Shown here: in pieces, positions 6,933 through 14,101 of the stretch
How positions within the stretch are numbered: position 1 is the first letter of the stretch
Layout of the letters: every line of letters begins with the position of its first letter
Source: an uncultured bacterium
GTDB lineage: Bacteria; Actinomycetota; Actinomycetes; S36-B12
Direction of reading: 5' to 3'
NCBI GenBank assembly: GCA_903908025.1
Contig: CAIVQM010000237.1
Location: 1-17,050 of the forward strand
DNA: 17,050 nucleotides
Notes under the pieces: model-generated
Database searches by the model: none
What the model was told of the DNA's origin: nothing
Seen by the model: only the letters and a program-made list of their open reading frames with translations
Program-made: the position numbers and the translations under genes

Positions 6933-6937
6933 CGGGT

Positions 6938-7017
6938 GCGTTGGACCCCCGGGATAACACGCTCGTTCGCAAGGGGAAGGCGAACGCAGTGGAGAGCCCC
7001 GGGGGTCCGTCGCTTTT
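6938..7017 (+). ncRNA. Candidate structured RNA or leader with nested hairpins
   Basis: GGACCCCCGGG (6943-6953) is exactly complementary to CCCGGGGGTCC (6998-7008), and GCG/CGC (6938-6940 with 7011-7013) extends the stem past a short mismatch. Inside, CGTTCGC (6964-6970) pairs with GCGAACG (6980-6986) around the purine loop AAGGGGAAG. The structure begins where the upstream promoter should start transcription and ends next to TTTT (7014-7017). It could be a small RNA, an attenuator in the leader of the operon at 7116, or simply a terminator-like element. I could not match it to tRNA, SRP RNA or a known riboswitch class. Confidence 0.4.
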
Positions 7018-7115
7018 CACCCCCGTTCGGGCCACGGCGTACCCTTGGGGAACCGCTGCAGGGGCGTGCCCGTCCCAGTCGCACGCAGCACGCCGACCAG
7101 CATGAGGAGACCTTG

Positions 7116-7343
7116 GTGTCAGCGCTCGCCTGGTGGCTCATCCCCGTAGGTGCCACCGTCCTCGCAGTGCTGTTCGTGATGCTGCGCAGCCGGCCTGCCA
7201 AGCCCACGACTGCGGAGGACTCCATGGTGCAGCTCAAGCGCATGCAGGAGGCCATGGACCGGCCCCTGCCATCGAGTGGCAACACCCGCGTGATCCAGCC
7301 CGGCGAGGCCCTGGCCGACACCGACGACGAGGCATCCGCGTGA
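7116..7343 (+). CDS. Small single-pass membrane protein, 75 aa
   Basis: The product starts with a short hydrophobic segment (ALAWWLIPVGATVLAVLFVML, about residues 3-23), followed by basic RSRPAK and a soluble tail with QLKRMQEAMDRPLP and an acidic end. It should be anchored by its N-terminus with the tail in the cytoplasm (positive-inside rule). The GTG at 7116 is chosen because GAGGAG at 7104-7109 sits 6 nt upstream; the TTG at 7113 is a weaker option, and the frame's upstream extension carries no ribosome-binding site. I do not know a function. Its stop codon overlaps the start of the PDZ/Lon-C gene by four bases (GTGA), so the two are probably translated together and may act together at the membrane. 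Confidence 0.72.
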   Translation: MSALAWWLIPVGATVLAVLFVMLRSRPAKPTTAEDSMVQLKRMQEAMDRPLPSSGNTRVIQPGEALADTDDEASA

Positions 7344-8497
7344 CCGATCCTGACCACTCGCCGACGGAGATCTCGGCGGAGGCGCCGGCGGGCGTCCCGG
7401 CCGAGCACGTCGAGACCGGTTGGTGGGCGGCACTGATGCACCCGACCCGCCGCGGCTGGATGCTGATCATCAGCGCCACGACGCTCCTGGTGCTGCTCCT
7501 CGTGGCCTTCGCTCTTCCGGTGCCGTTCGTGAAGCTGGCCCCCGGCCCGACATTCAATGTCATCGGCGAAGCCGATGGCCGACCCGTCATCGACATCACC
7601 GGCACCGAGACGTTCCCCGTCAGCGGCACGCTCGACATGACCACGGTGCTGGAGTCCGGCGGACCGCGTGGTGGGCTCACCTTCGTCGATGCGATCGCAT
7701 CGTGGATCGACCCCTCCGACGCGGTCGTGCCGCGTGAGTTGATGTTCCCTGATGACGTCAGCGGCGAGGACGTGCAGACGCGTCAGGCGATGCTGTTCAG
7801 TACATCCGAGTCGAATGCGGTCGCGGCTGCGATGACCTACCTCGACAAGCCCCTCGTTACGCAGGTTGTTGTCACCGCGGTCTACGGCGACACTCCGTCC
7901 GACGGCGTGCTGCTGCCCAAGGACGAGATCGTCAGCGTCGATGGCAAGGCGATCACGGCGCCGACGCAGGTTGTCGAAGCTGTGCGCGGCGCGCCCATCG
8001 GCACGACATTCGAGCTTGTCGTGCGTCGCGACGGCGCAGAGCAGACCGTGTCGGTCACTTCTGCCGCCAACCCCGACGATCCAACGGTGCCGTACATCGG
8101 GATCGGTGTCGGCGAGTTCTACCAGGCCGAGTTCCCGATCGACTTCACGCTCAGTGATGTCGGCGGCCCGAGTGCCGGACTCATGTTCGCGACCGGCATC
8201 GTCGACAAGCTCACCCCCGACGATCTCATCGATGGCCACCATGTCGCCGGAACCGGAACGATCGAGCCGGACGGCACTGTCGGCCCGATCGGCGGCATCC
8301 GGCAGAAGCTCGCTGGTGCCCGCAATGCCGGGGCAACCCTCTTCGTGATGCCCGAGCAGCACTGCACGGAGGCGTCGGGTCACATTCCCGATGGGCTGAC
8401 GGTCGTGCCCGTCAAGACGCTTGCGGAGGCCGTGGCGGCCATCGGGGATTACGCCGCTGGCAAACCCCTTGCCACCTGCCCGGCCGTGGTGTCGTAG
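7340..8497 (+). CDS. Membrane-anchored PDZ and Lon-C (S16) domain protein, YlbL-like
   Basis: This 385-aa protein has one membrane helix near the N-terminus (about 37-60, MLIISATTLLVLLLVAFAL), then the PGPTFNVIG motif, a PDZ domain (about 180-230, with DEIVSVDGKAI) and a C-terminal Lon proteolytic domain. The Ser-Lys dyad is present: Ser278 in GGPSAG and Lys323 in GGIRQKL, 45 residues apart, as expected for family S16. There is no AAA+ ATPase domain, so it is an ATP-independent member facing outside the cell. Related proteins (YlbL of Bacillus, and a mycobacterial homologue next to UPF0182) are implicated in proteolysis of membrane or envelope proteins; the target here is unknown. Start is a GTG that overlaps the previous gene's stop by four bases; UPF0182 follows after 9 bp. 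Confidence 0.9.
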   Translation: MTDPDHSPTEISAEAPAGVPAEHVETGWWAALMHPTRRGWMLIISATTLLVLLLVAFALPVPFVKLAPGPTFNVIGEADGRPVIDITGTETFPVSGTLDMTTVLESGGPRGGLTFVDAIASWIDPSDAVVPRELMFPDDVSGEDVQTRQAMLFSTSESNAVAAAMTYLDKPLVTQVVVTAVYGDTPSDGVLLPKDEIVSVDGKAITAPTQVVEAVRGAPIGTTFELVVRRDGAEQTVSVTSAANPDDPTVPYIGIGVGEFYQAEFPIDFTLSDVGGPSAGLMFATGIVDKLTPDDLIDGHHVAGTGTIEPDGTVGPIGGIRQKLAGARNAGATLFVMPEQHCTEASGHIPDGLTVVPVKTLAEAVAAIGDYAAGKPLATCPAVVS

Positions 8498-8506
8498 GTT
8501 GATGAA

Positions 8507-11503
8507 GTGACCTTCAACATGCCCGGCATGGGCGGTTCGGGCGCCCCCACTGAGGAGGAGGCCCCGCGTCGTCGCGGAGTGCTGATCCCGACCATCATCA
8601 TCCTCGCCCTCCTCGTGGGCAGTTTCGTGCTGTTCACGGGCTTCTACACCGACTGGCTGTGGTTCAAGTCCGTTGAGAAGACCCAGGTCTTCACCACCTC
8701 CCTGGTCACGCGCGCTGTCATGTTCGCGGTGTTCGGCGTCGTCATGGGCTTGGCCATCGGCATCTCAATGTGGATCGCGTGGCGCACCCGCCCCACTTTC
8801 CGCGGCATGACCCCGGAGCAGGCCAGCCTTGAGCGCTATCGGATCGCGATCGAGCCTTACCGCCGCCGCCTCACGGTCATCGTCGCCGCTGGCCTCGGCC
8901 TGGTCACGGGCCTGACGGCCTCGGCGGAGTGGGGCACCTATCTGCTGTGGCGCAATGCCGTCCCCTTCGGCATCAATGACCCGCAGTTCGGGATGGACCT
9001 GTCCTTCTACACCTTCGAGTTGCCATTCATTCGATTCCTGATCGGCTTCGGCTTCGGCCTGCTGTTCATGTGCATCCTCGTCGTCATCGCCGTTCAGTAC
9101 GTTTACGGCGGACTGCGCCTGCAGCCGAAGGGCGACCGCGCGAGCGGTGCTGCGCAGTCGCAGTTGAGCCTGCTCATCGGACTGTTCGTGCTGCTGAAGG
9201 CGGTGTCGTACTGGTTCGACCGGTTCGAGCTCGCAACGCAGAGCCAGCAACTGGTGCAGGGCTTCACCGGACTGAAGTACACCGATGTCTACGCGGTGCT
9301 CCCGGCCCTGAACATCCTTGCGGCAGTGTCGATCCTCGTCGCGGCCCTGTTCTTCGTCAACGTCTTCCGTCGCCATTGGGTGATCCCCGTCATCGGGGCC
9401 GTGCTCCTCGTGGTGACGAGTGTCGTGGTCGGCACCGTCTACCCGATGATCGTTCAGCAGTTCCAGGTCCGACCATCCGAGCTGGTTCGCGAGCAGCCCT
9501 ACCTCGACCGCAACATCAGCGCGACGCGCGCTGCCTACGACATTGCCGACTCCGAGGTCGCCGACTACGCCGGCACGGTGTCGCCGCCCACGCCCGAGGT
9601 CATGACGGCGAGCGCTGGCACCCTCAATGCGATCCGGCTCCTGGATCCGGCCGTCGTATCGCCTACCTTCAATCAGCTGCAGCAGATCCGCGGCTACTAC
9701 TCCTTCAACAACAAGCTCGACGTCGACCGCTACGACCTGCAGGACGACAAGCGCGGTGCCATCGTTGCGACCCGTGAGATCAACCTCGCCGGTATCCCCG
9801 ACGGCCAGCGCAACTGGACCAACGACCGGCTCGTCTACACGCACGGCTACGGGCTCGTGGCTGCGTACGACAACACGGCACTGTCCAATGGCCAGCCCGA
9901 CTTCTTCGAGAGCGACATCCCGCCGACGGGTGGCCTCGACGTCACCCAGCCGCGCGTCTACTTCGGCGAGCTGTCGCCGGCCTACAGCATCGTCGGTGCA
10001 CCGGCCGGAACCGCGCCGGTCGAGTTGGACTACCCCGATGACGCCAATCCGACGGGCCAGAAGACCAACACCTACGACGGCACGGGCGGTGTCCCGATGG
10101 GGTCGCTGTTCGGTCGCGTGCTGTTCGCGACGAAGTTCCAGGACGCCAACATCCTGCTGTCCGACCTCGTCAACCCGGACTCTCGCATCATGTGGGAGCG
10201 CGATCCGCTGACACGTGTCGAGAAGGTCGCCCCCTGGCTGACCCTCGACCAGGATCCATACCCGGTCGTGGCCGACGGTCGCATCAAGTGGATCGTCGAT
10301 GGGTACACGCTGACCAACGACTACCCGTACAGCAGTCGCGTGAGCCTGTCCGAGGCGACGAGTGACTCGGAGAGCACGCGGACCCTGCCGAGCACGCTGC
10401 TTCCGCGTGATCAGGCGAACTACGTGCGCAACTCCGTCAAGGCCGTTGTCGATGCCTACGACGGCACCGTGACGCTCTACGCATGGGATGCGAAGGACCC
10501 GATTCTCCTCACTTGGATGAATGCGTTCCCGGGTGTGGTCGAGCCGGTGTCGAGCATGTCGCCTGATGTGCTCGCGCATGTGCGCTACCCGCAGGACATG
10601 TTCAAGATCCAGCGCACGATCCTCAGCCGCTACCACGTCACGGATGCATCGACGTTCTACAACGGCACCGACGTGTGGATCGTCCCCAACGACCCGACGG
10701 TCAGCCCGGCGCAGGTCTTCCAGCCGCCGTACTACCTGACCCTGCAGATGCCGGGGCAGGAGACGCCGACCTTCTCGCTGACGACGACATTCGCCCCGCA
10801 GCGACGTCAGACCCTCGCGGCCTTCATGGCTGTCGACTCGGCGCCGGGCGACGGCTACGGGAAGATGCGGGTCCTGCAGTTGCCGAGCAACACCACGATT
10901 CCCGGACCGCAGCAGGTGCAGAACAACTTCGAGTCCGATCCATTGGTGAGTTCTCAGTTGTCGCTGCTGCGTCAGGGCGGCTCCGATGTCGAGCTCGGCA
11001 ACCTGCTCAGCCTGCCGTTCAACGACGGCCTGCTCTACATCGAGCCGGTCTACATCCGCGCCAACACCGAGGGCTATCCGCTCCTGCGAAAGGTCCTGGT
11101 CGGCTACGGATCGAACGTGGCGATGGAGAACACCCTTGATGTGGCGCTGACCAAGGTGCTGGGCAGCAACCCGGATTCGACCGTCGAGCCGACGCCTGAT
11201 CAGGGCGGCACCGGCGGCACCACGCCGACTCCGACGCCGGAGCCGAGTAGTCCCACCACCGGTGACCCGGCGACCGACCTCACCATCGCGATCGCCGAGG
11301 CGCAGAGTGCATACGACGACGGGCAGTTGGCTCTCGCCAAGGGTGACTTCGCGGCGTACGGCGAGGCGCAGGCGCGTCTGAAGGCGGCGCTCGACGCTGC
11401 AGCAGTGGCGCAGACAGAGCTCAACGGAGGCATGCTGCCGGAGAGCGCGCCGGCACCGAGCCCGAGCCCGAACGAGACGCAGGCCGAGGGCACCGCGGCG
11501 TGA
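8507..11503 (+). CDS. UPF0182 family integral membrane protein, 998 aa
   Basis: UPF0182 proteins are large actinobacterial and cyanobacterial membrane proteins of unknown function. Seven hydrophobic helices are visible at about 24-46, 67-92, 122-142, 174-200, 217-236, 262-286 and 290-313, with the typical FYTDWLWFKSVEKTQVF after the first. A large extracytoplasmic domain (about 320-890) follows, containing YLDRNISATRAAYDI, QLQQIRGYYSFN, YGLVAA and YFGELSPAYSIV, all as expected for the family. A Thr/Pro/Gly linker (about 893-921) leads to a helical C-terminal tail rich in Ala and Gln. Start is a GTG at 8507, 9 bp after the PDZ gene's stop, with only a weak AGG upstream, so coupling from the previous gene is likely; ATG at 8519 is the alternative. 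Its stop overlaps the methyltransferase start by four bases. Confidence 0.93.
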   Translation: MTFNMPGMGGSGAPTEEEAPRRRGVLIPTIIILALLVGSFVLFTGFYTDWLWFKSVEKTQVFTTSLVTRAVMFAVFGVVMGLAIGISMWIAWRTRPTFRGMTPEQASLERYRIAIEPYRRRLTVIVAAGLGLVTGLTASAEWGTYLLWRNAVPFGINDPQFGMDLSFYTFELPFIRFLIGFGFGLLFMCILVVIAVQYVYGGLRLQPKGDRASGAAQSQLSLLIGLFVLLKAVSYWFDRFELATQSQQLVQGFTGLKYTDVYAVLPALNILAAVSILVAALFFVNVFRRHWVIPVIGAVLLVVTSVVVGTVYPMIVQQFQVRPSELVREQPYLDRNISATRAAYDIADSEVADYAGTVSPPTPEVMTASAGTLNAIRLLDPAVVSPTFNQLQQIRGYYSFNNKLDVDRYDLQDDKRGAIVATREINLAGIPDGQRNWTNDRLVYTHGYGLVAAYDNTALSNGQPDFFESDIPPTGGLDVTQPRVYFGELSPAYSIVGAPAGTAPVELDYPDDANPTGQKTNTYDGTGGVPMGSLFGRVLFATKFQDANILLSDLVNPDSRIMWERDPLTRVEKVAPWLTLDQDPYPVVADGRIKWIVDGYTLTNDYPYSSRVSLSEATSDSESTRTLPSTLLPRDQANYVRNSVKAVVDAYDGTVTLYAWDAKDPILLTWMNAFPGVVEPVSSMSPDVLAHVRYPQDMFKIQRTILSRYHVTDASTFYNGTDVWIVPNDPTVSPAQVFQPPYYLTLQMPGQETPTFSLTTTFAPQRRQTLAAFMAVDSAPGDGYGKMRVLQLPSNTTIPGPQQVQNNFESDPLVSSQLSLLRQGGSDVELGNLLSLPFNDGLLYIEPVYIRANTEGYPLLRKVLVGYGSNVAMENTLDVALTKVLGSNPDSTVEPTPDQGGTGGTTPTPTPEPSSPTTGDPATDLTIAIAEAQSAYDDGQLALAKGDFAAYGEAQARLKAALDAAAVAQTELNGGMLPESAPAPSPSPNETQAEGTAA

Positions 11504-12123
11504 CCGAGGCCCCCGCGGTCCCGGGCTCTGCCGACTTCTGGGATCACCGCTACGTCAGCATCGGCGATGCCAATGTCAGTTGGTTCCAGGACGAGCCGGC
11601 CATTGGCCTCGAGCTGATCGGGCAGGTCGCCGACCACAGTGCCAGCGTCGTCGACGTGGGCGGGGGAGCCAGTCGACTCGTTGATCACCTGCTCGGTGCG
11701 GGCTTCCGCGATCTCACTGTCGTCGACCTGAGCCAGGAGGCACTCAACGCCGCGTACCACCGCGTCGGCGAGGCGCCCGTCGCGTGGGTTGTCAGCGACA
11801 TCCGCGACTGGCAGCCGGACCGCACGTTCGACGTCTGGCACGATCGAGCGGCGTACCACTTCCTGACCGACGAGGCCGAGCAGCAGGCCTACTGGCAACT
11901 CGTTCGCGACAGCGTCCCGCACGGCGGCAACGTCGTCATCGCGACCTTTGCCGAGGACGGCCCCGAGCAGTGCTCCGGCTTGCCCATCACGCGCTACAGC
12001 GCGGCCGAGCTCGAGCAGGCGATGGGGGAGGGCTTCACCGTCCTCGACACCCGCCGTGAGCAGCACGTCACCCCGACGGGCGGCACGCAGTCGTTCGGCT
12101 GGCTGCTCGCCCAGCGCACGTAG
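11500..12123 (+). CDS. Class I SAM-dependent methyltransferase, 207 aa
   Basis: The protein has the Rossmann-type methyltransferase fold: motif I VVDVGGGAS (about 50-58) binds S-adenosylmethionine, and the acidic residue after strand 2 is in LTVVDLS. The following VVSDIRDW and DVWHDRAAYHFL segments match the post-motif regions of small-molecule methyltransferases of the family with a DFWDHRY N-terminus and NVSWFQ. The late segment VVIATFAEDGPEQCSGL is also typical; this set resembles TehB/thiopurine-like methyltransferases. Substrate is unknown. It begins at a GTG overlapping the UPF0182 stop (GTGA), so it is the last gene of that unit. It ends 9 bp from a convergent gene, with no hairpin between them. 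Confidence 0.85.
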   Translation: MTEAPAVPGSADFWDHRYVSIGDANVSWFQDEPAIGLELIGQVADHSASVVDVGGGASRLVDHLLGAGFRDLTVVDLSQEALNAAYHRVGEAPVAWVVSDIRDWQPDRTFDVWHDRAAYHFLTDEAEQQAYWQLVRDSVPHGGNVVIATFAEDGPEQCSGLPITRYSAAELEQAMGEGFTVLDTRREQHVTPTGGTQSFGWLLAQRT

Positions 12124-12132
12124 GTGTGCCGT

Positions 12133-12459
12133 CTACGCGAGTTGGCGCTGACTCTCATCGTCAACGCGACTGACTCGCTCAGGCCGTTGCGACGGGAAGG
12201 CCAGCATGACGGCCGCCGCCGCACCGAGCAGGATCACTGACACGACACCGTCGAGGATGACGTGGTTGCCGGTGACCACCACGACCCACAGCGGCAGCAG
12301 CGGGTAGGCAATCACGAGCCATCGCCACGACGTCCGTGCTGACACGATCACGAGCAGTGCGACGAGGCTGGCCCAAGCGATGTGCACCGACCGCAGAGCG
12401 GCCAGTTGGTTCGCGTCGGCGACGGCAGCCATCCCAGACCGGCCAGTGTCATGCGCCAT
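12133..12459 (-). pseudogene. Truncated PAP2-superfamily phosphatase (C-terminal remnant)
   Basis: The 108-aa frame matches the C-terminal half of PAP2-type membrane phosphatases: ANQLAALRSVHIAW corresponds to the usual ANQ-AAMPSLHVAW block, and YPLLPLWVVVVTGNHVILDGV to the block with the conserved His and Asp (NHxxLD). The Pro before Ser is replaced by Arg in the first block. The N-terminal helices and first motif are absent: the frame meets a stop within about 40 bases upstream of the ATG at 12459, and the arfB gene occupies the expected place. Two or three hydrophobic segments remain. I infer a decayed gene rather than a working phosphatase, though a short functional membrane protein cannot be excluded. 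No clear ribosome-binding site precedes the ATG. Confidence 0.6.
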
Positions 12460-12494
12460 CGCGCCTCGCAGAGTCGATGCGTCATCCTTGGGTC

Positions 12495-12929
12495 ATGGAC
12501 GACGGCCTGCGCATCCGAGGTTCCGTCGTCATCCCCGCCCACGAGCTCACCTGGAAGTTCTCGCGCAGCAGCGGTCCCGGAGGCCAGAGCGTCAACACGA
12601 CCGACTCTCGCGTGCAGCTCGTGTTTGACCTGGCCAACAGTCCGAGCATCCCCGAGCACTTCCGACAGCGTGCGCTCGAGCGGCTTGCCAGCAAGCTGCA
12701 GGACGGCTGCCTCACGATCGCGGCCTCGGAGCATCGCAGCCAGTTCCAGAACCGCAAGGCAGCCGAACGTCGGCTGGCCGAGACGCTCAACGAGGCGATG
12801 GCACCGCCGCCGCGCACGCGCCGGCCCACCAAGCCGAGCAGGGGAGCGACGGATCGTCGGATCAAGGAGAAGAAGTCGCGTGGAATGACGAAGCGGCTGC
12901 GCGGTGCTGCGGGTGGCGACGGCGACTGA
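12495..12929 (+). CDS. arfB: ArfB-type peptidyl-tRNA hydrolase (ribosome rescue)
   Basis: ArfB (YaeJ) frees ribosomes stalled without a stop codon by hydrolysing the peptidyl-tRNA ester. The 144-aa product has the release-factor GGQ motif at Gly29-Gly30-Gln31 within SRSSGPGGQSVNTTDSRV, and the sequence EHRSQFQNRKAA matching the conserved YRSQxxNR segment. The C-terminal tail is short and very basic (RRPTKPSRGATDRRIKEKKSRG, about 111-132), the part that in E. coli ArfB senses the empty mRNA channel. Length and domain order match the family, and the codon-recognition domains of true release factors are lacking. The ATG at 12495 has no Shine-Dalgarno sequence, so the transcript may be leaderless. 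Its 3' end lies 11 bp from the convergent nucleotidyltransferase gene. Confidence 0.92.
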   Translation: MDDGLRIRGSVVIPAHELTWKFSRSSGPGGQSVNTTDSRVQLVFDLANSPSIPEHFRQRALERLASKLQDGCLTIAASEHRSQFQNRKAAERRLAETLNEAMAPPPRTRRPTKPSRGATDRRIKEKKSRGMTKRLRGAAGGDGD

Positions 12930-12940
12930 GTCGGCGAGAC

Positions 12941-13471
12941 CTACTGGCGGCTGTCGAGCCAGTGCTGCACGCGCGCTGCTGCGGAGTCCGTCAGGACGTC
13001 CTGGGCGTGATAGCGCTCGTAGAGCTCCTGCGCCTGCTCGACAGAGGTGACCCCGCAATGGCCCAGCAGGAAATCGATATCTGCAGCATCGCGGGTGCCT
13101 CGATTGGCGAACAGTTTCATGGCAAGAAGCAGTTCGGGCGAGGCGATCTGGATCGTGACGGTGCCGAGACGAATGACGTCTCGCCAGTCTTCAAGGCCCA
13201 CCGGCGGGATGAAGCCGAGGGCAGCCGCGTTCAGCCAATCCGCGGGGAGCCCCCGTTCGACGGCCATTTCGCTCACGACGGAGACGATGGGGCCAGGCGG
13301 TACCAAGGCAGCATCAATGTCCGTGGTCGTGTCGCGCAAAGGATTCATGAGTGCGATGGCTGCCCCTCCGACGATTCGCACGCCGGCGGTGGCACCTGAT
13401 GCGGCAAGCCGGGCGGCAAGCTCATGGAGCAGTTCGCTGATCGTGAGGGGATCGAGGGCTGGCCACATCAC
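12941..13471 (-). CDS. Nucleotidyltransferase, AbiEii/DUF6036-like candidate toxin
   Basis: The 176-aa protein carries the nucleotidyltransferase signature VRIVGGAAIALMNPLRDTTTDIDAAL (Gly35-Gly36, Arg46, Asp51 and Asp53 as metal ligands), and a second block AMKLFANRGTRDAADIDFLLG (Lys119, Arg127, Asp128, Asp131). This pair of motifs is found in AbiEii-type and DUF6036 nucleotidyltransferases, several of which are toxins that modify tRNA. Function as a toxin here is an inference from the partner gene. It begins at GTG (13471), overlapping the stop of the HTH gene by four bases (GTGA), so it is translated after it. That order, regulator first and toxin second, is usual for toxin-antitoxin operons. 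The stop lies 11 bp from the convergent arfB gene. Confidence 0.8.
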   Translation of the reverse strand: MMWPALDPLTISELLHELAARLAASGATAGVRIVGGAAIALMNPLRDTTTDIDAALVPPGPIVSVVSEMAVERGLPADWLNAAALGFIPPVGLEDWRDVIRLGTVTIQIASPELLLAMKLFANRGTRDAADIDFLLGHCGVTSVEQAQELYERYHAQDVLTDSAAARVQHWLDSRQ

Positions 13472-14046
13472 ACGCTCTGCAACTCGGACTTGGCCAGAAA
13501 GACCCCATGTCGACGGATCGCCGTCGGCGTCCTGCGGCGTGCGTCGTCTTGCAGCGACGGGACGGGCTCAAGAGTCCATGGGTCGGAAAGGGTGAAACGG
13601 GGATCGTCTAGCCAGTCCGGCCGTGGCAGGTCGTCAACGGTGAGCCAGTAGTCCACGACCCCGGCGACAAGTGCATCCCAGCGGATGTCACCGATGGGGG
13701 CGGGTTCCGTGACAGCGAGTGCCACTCGAACCGCGCCGCCTTCACGGGCAAGGTCGTCGGAGAGTTGGATCACGCGGCGGAACGCACGGTCGCCTGGGCC
13801 AACCTCCTGAAGCGCGATTCTGATGTGCGCAGCCGCTTCCCAGGCAGGCCCGCAGTACGACGGCAGCAGGATGATCTGCTGGTTCAGCGCTGCGAGCAGC
13901 TGCTCAAGCCGGCTCACGGTCGTATCGTGCGCCCCGGATTCCACTGCCGCGATGCCCGGCTGGCTGACATTGGCGAGACGAGCCAGAGTGCGCTGCGAGG
14001 CTCCGCGCTGGTGTCGAGCTAGGCGCAGCAGGCTTGAGGCCGACAT
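13468..14046 (-). CDS. XRE-family HTH protein, candidate antitoxin of the pair
   Basis: The 192-aa protein has an N-terminal helix-turn-helix of XRE type (about 5-60: LLRLARHQRGASQRTLARLANVSQ, then PGIAAVESGAHDTTVSRLEQLLAAL). The middle part is helical, and the C-terminal half, from DIRWDALVAGVVDYWL to RRHGVFLAKSEL, is tryptophan- and arginine-rich, with PDWLDDPRFTLSDPW. I do not know this C-terminal domain by name; it probably contacts the nucleotidyltransferase. The start at 14046 is chosen over an upstream in-frame ATG because GGAGGG lies just before it, though the spacer is short (4-5 nt), and because an operator-like palindrome covers the upstream DNA. Its stop overlaps the toxin gene by four bases. 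It likely represses its own promoter. Confidence 0.78.
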   Translation of the reverse strand: MSASSLLRLARHQRGASQRTLARLANVSQPGIAAVESGAHDTTVSRLEQLLAALNQQIILLPSYCGPAWEAAAHIRIALQEVGPGDRAFRRVIQLSDDLAREGGAVRVALAVTEPAPIGDIRWDALVAGVVDYWLTVDDLPRPDWLDDPRFTLSDPWTLEPVPSLQDDARRRTPTAIRRHGVFLAKSELQSV

Positions 14047-14055
14047 GATCCCTCC

Positions 14056-14073
14056 GATACGAGAAGTCGTATC
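14056..14073. promoter_or_regulatory. Perfect palindrome, likely operator of the HTH/nucleotidyltransferase pair
   Basis: GATACGA (14056-14062) and TCGTATC (14067-14073) are exact inverted copies separated by GAAG. The site lies 10 bp upstream of the HTH gene's start codon, between it and a possible -35 element TTGTCA on the minus strand (near 14090-14095). A 7-bp-arm palindrome at this position is the expected target of a dimeric XRE repressor, giving autoregulation. The -10 element is unclear. Confidence 0.65.
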
Positions 14074-14101
14074 AGTATGGCCTACTCCTCTGACAACAGG
14101 C

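Larger units (their letters stand above)
6689..7115. other. 427-bp gene-free region with box array, promoter and inverted repeat
   Basis: No convincing gene lies here; the open frames crossing it have no ribosome-binding sites of their own. It contains, in order, a short AT-rich patch (6725-6733, CTATTTTT), a cluster of DnaA-box-like 9-mers (6733-6873), a promoter (6903-6932), a nested inverted repeat (6938-7013), a second possible -10 (TACCCT, 7040-7045), and the ribosome-binding site GAGGAG (7104-7109) for the next gene. The size and density of signals are unusual compared with other gaps in this window. Confidence 0.7.

Noticed and set aside
6938..7013. tRNA or SRP RNA at the nested inverted repeat
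   Set aside because: The length is close to a tRNA, but there is no T-loop GTTCRANYC or proper arm layout on either strand, and the SRP core around GGAAG is absent.
6926..8383. 485-codon minus-strand open frame opposite the PDZ/Lon-C gene
   Set aside because: Arg/Asp/Gly-rich shadow frame with no ribosome-binding site; the plus strand has an intact Ser-Lys dyad protein.
8765..10636. 623-codon minus-strand open frame opposite UPF0182
   Set aside because: His/Arg/Val-rich antisense frame; UPF0182 on the plus strand explains the region fully.
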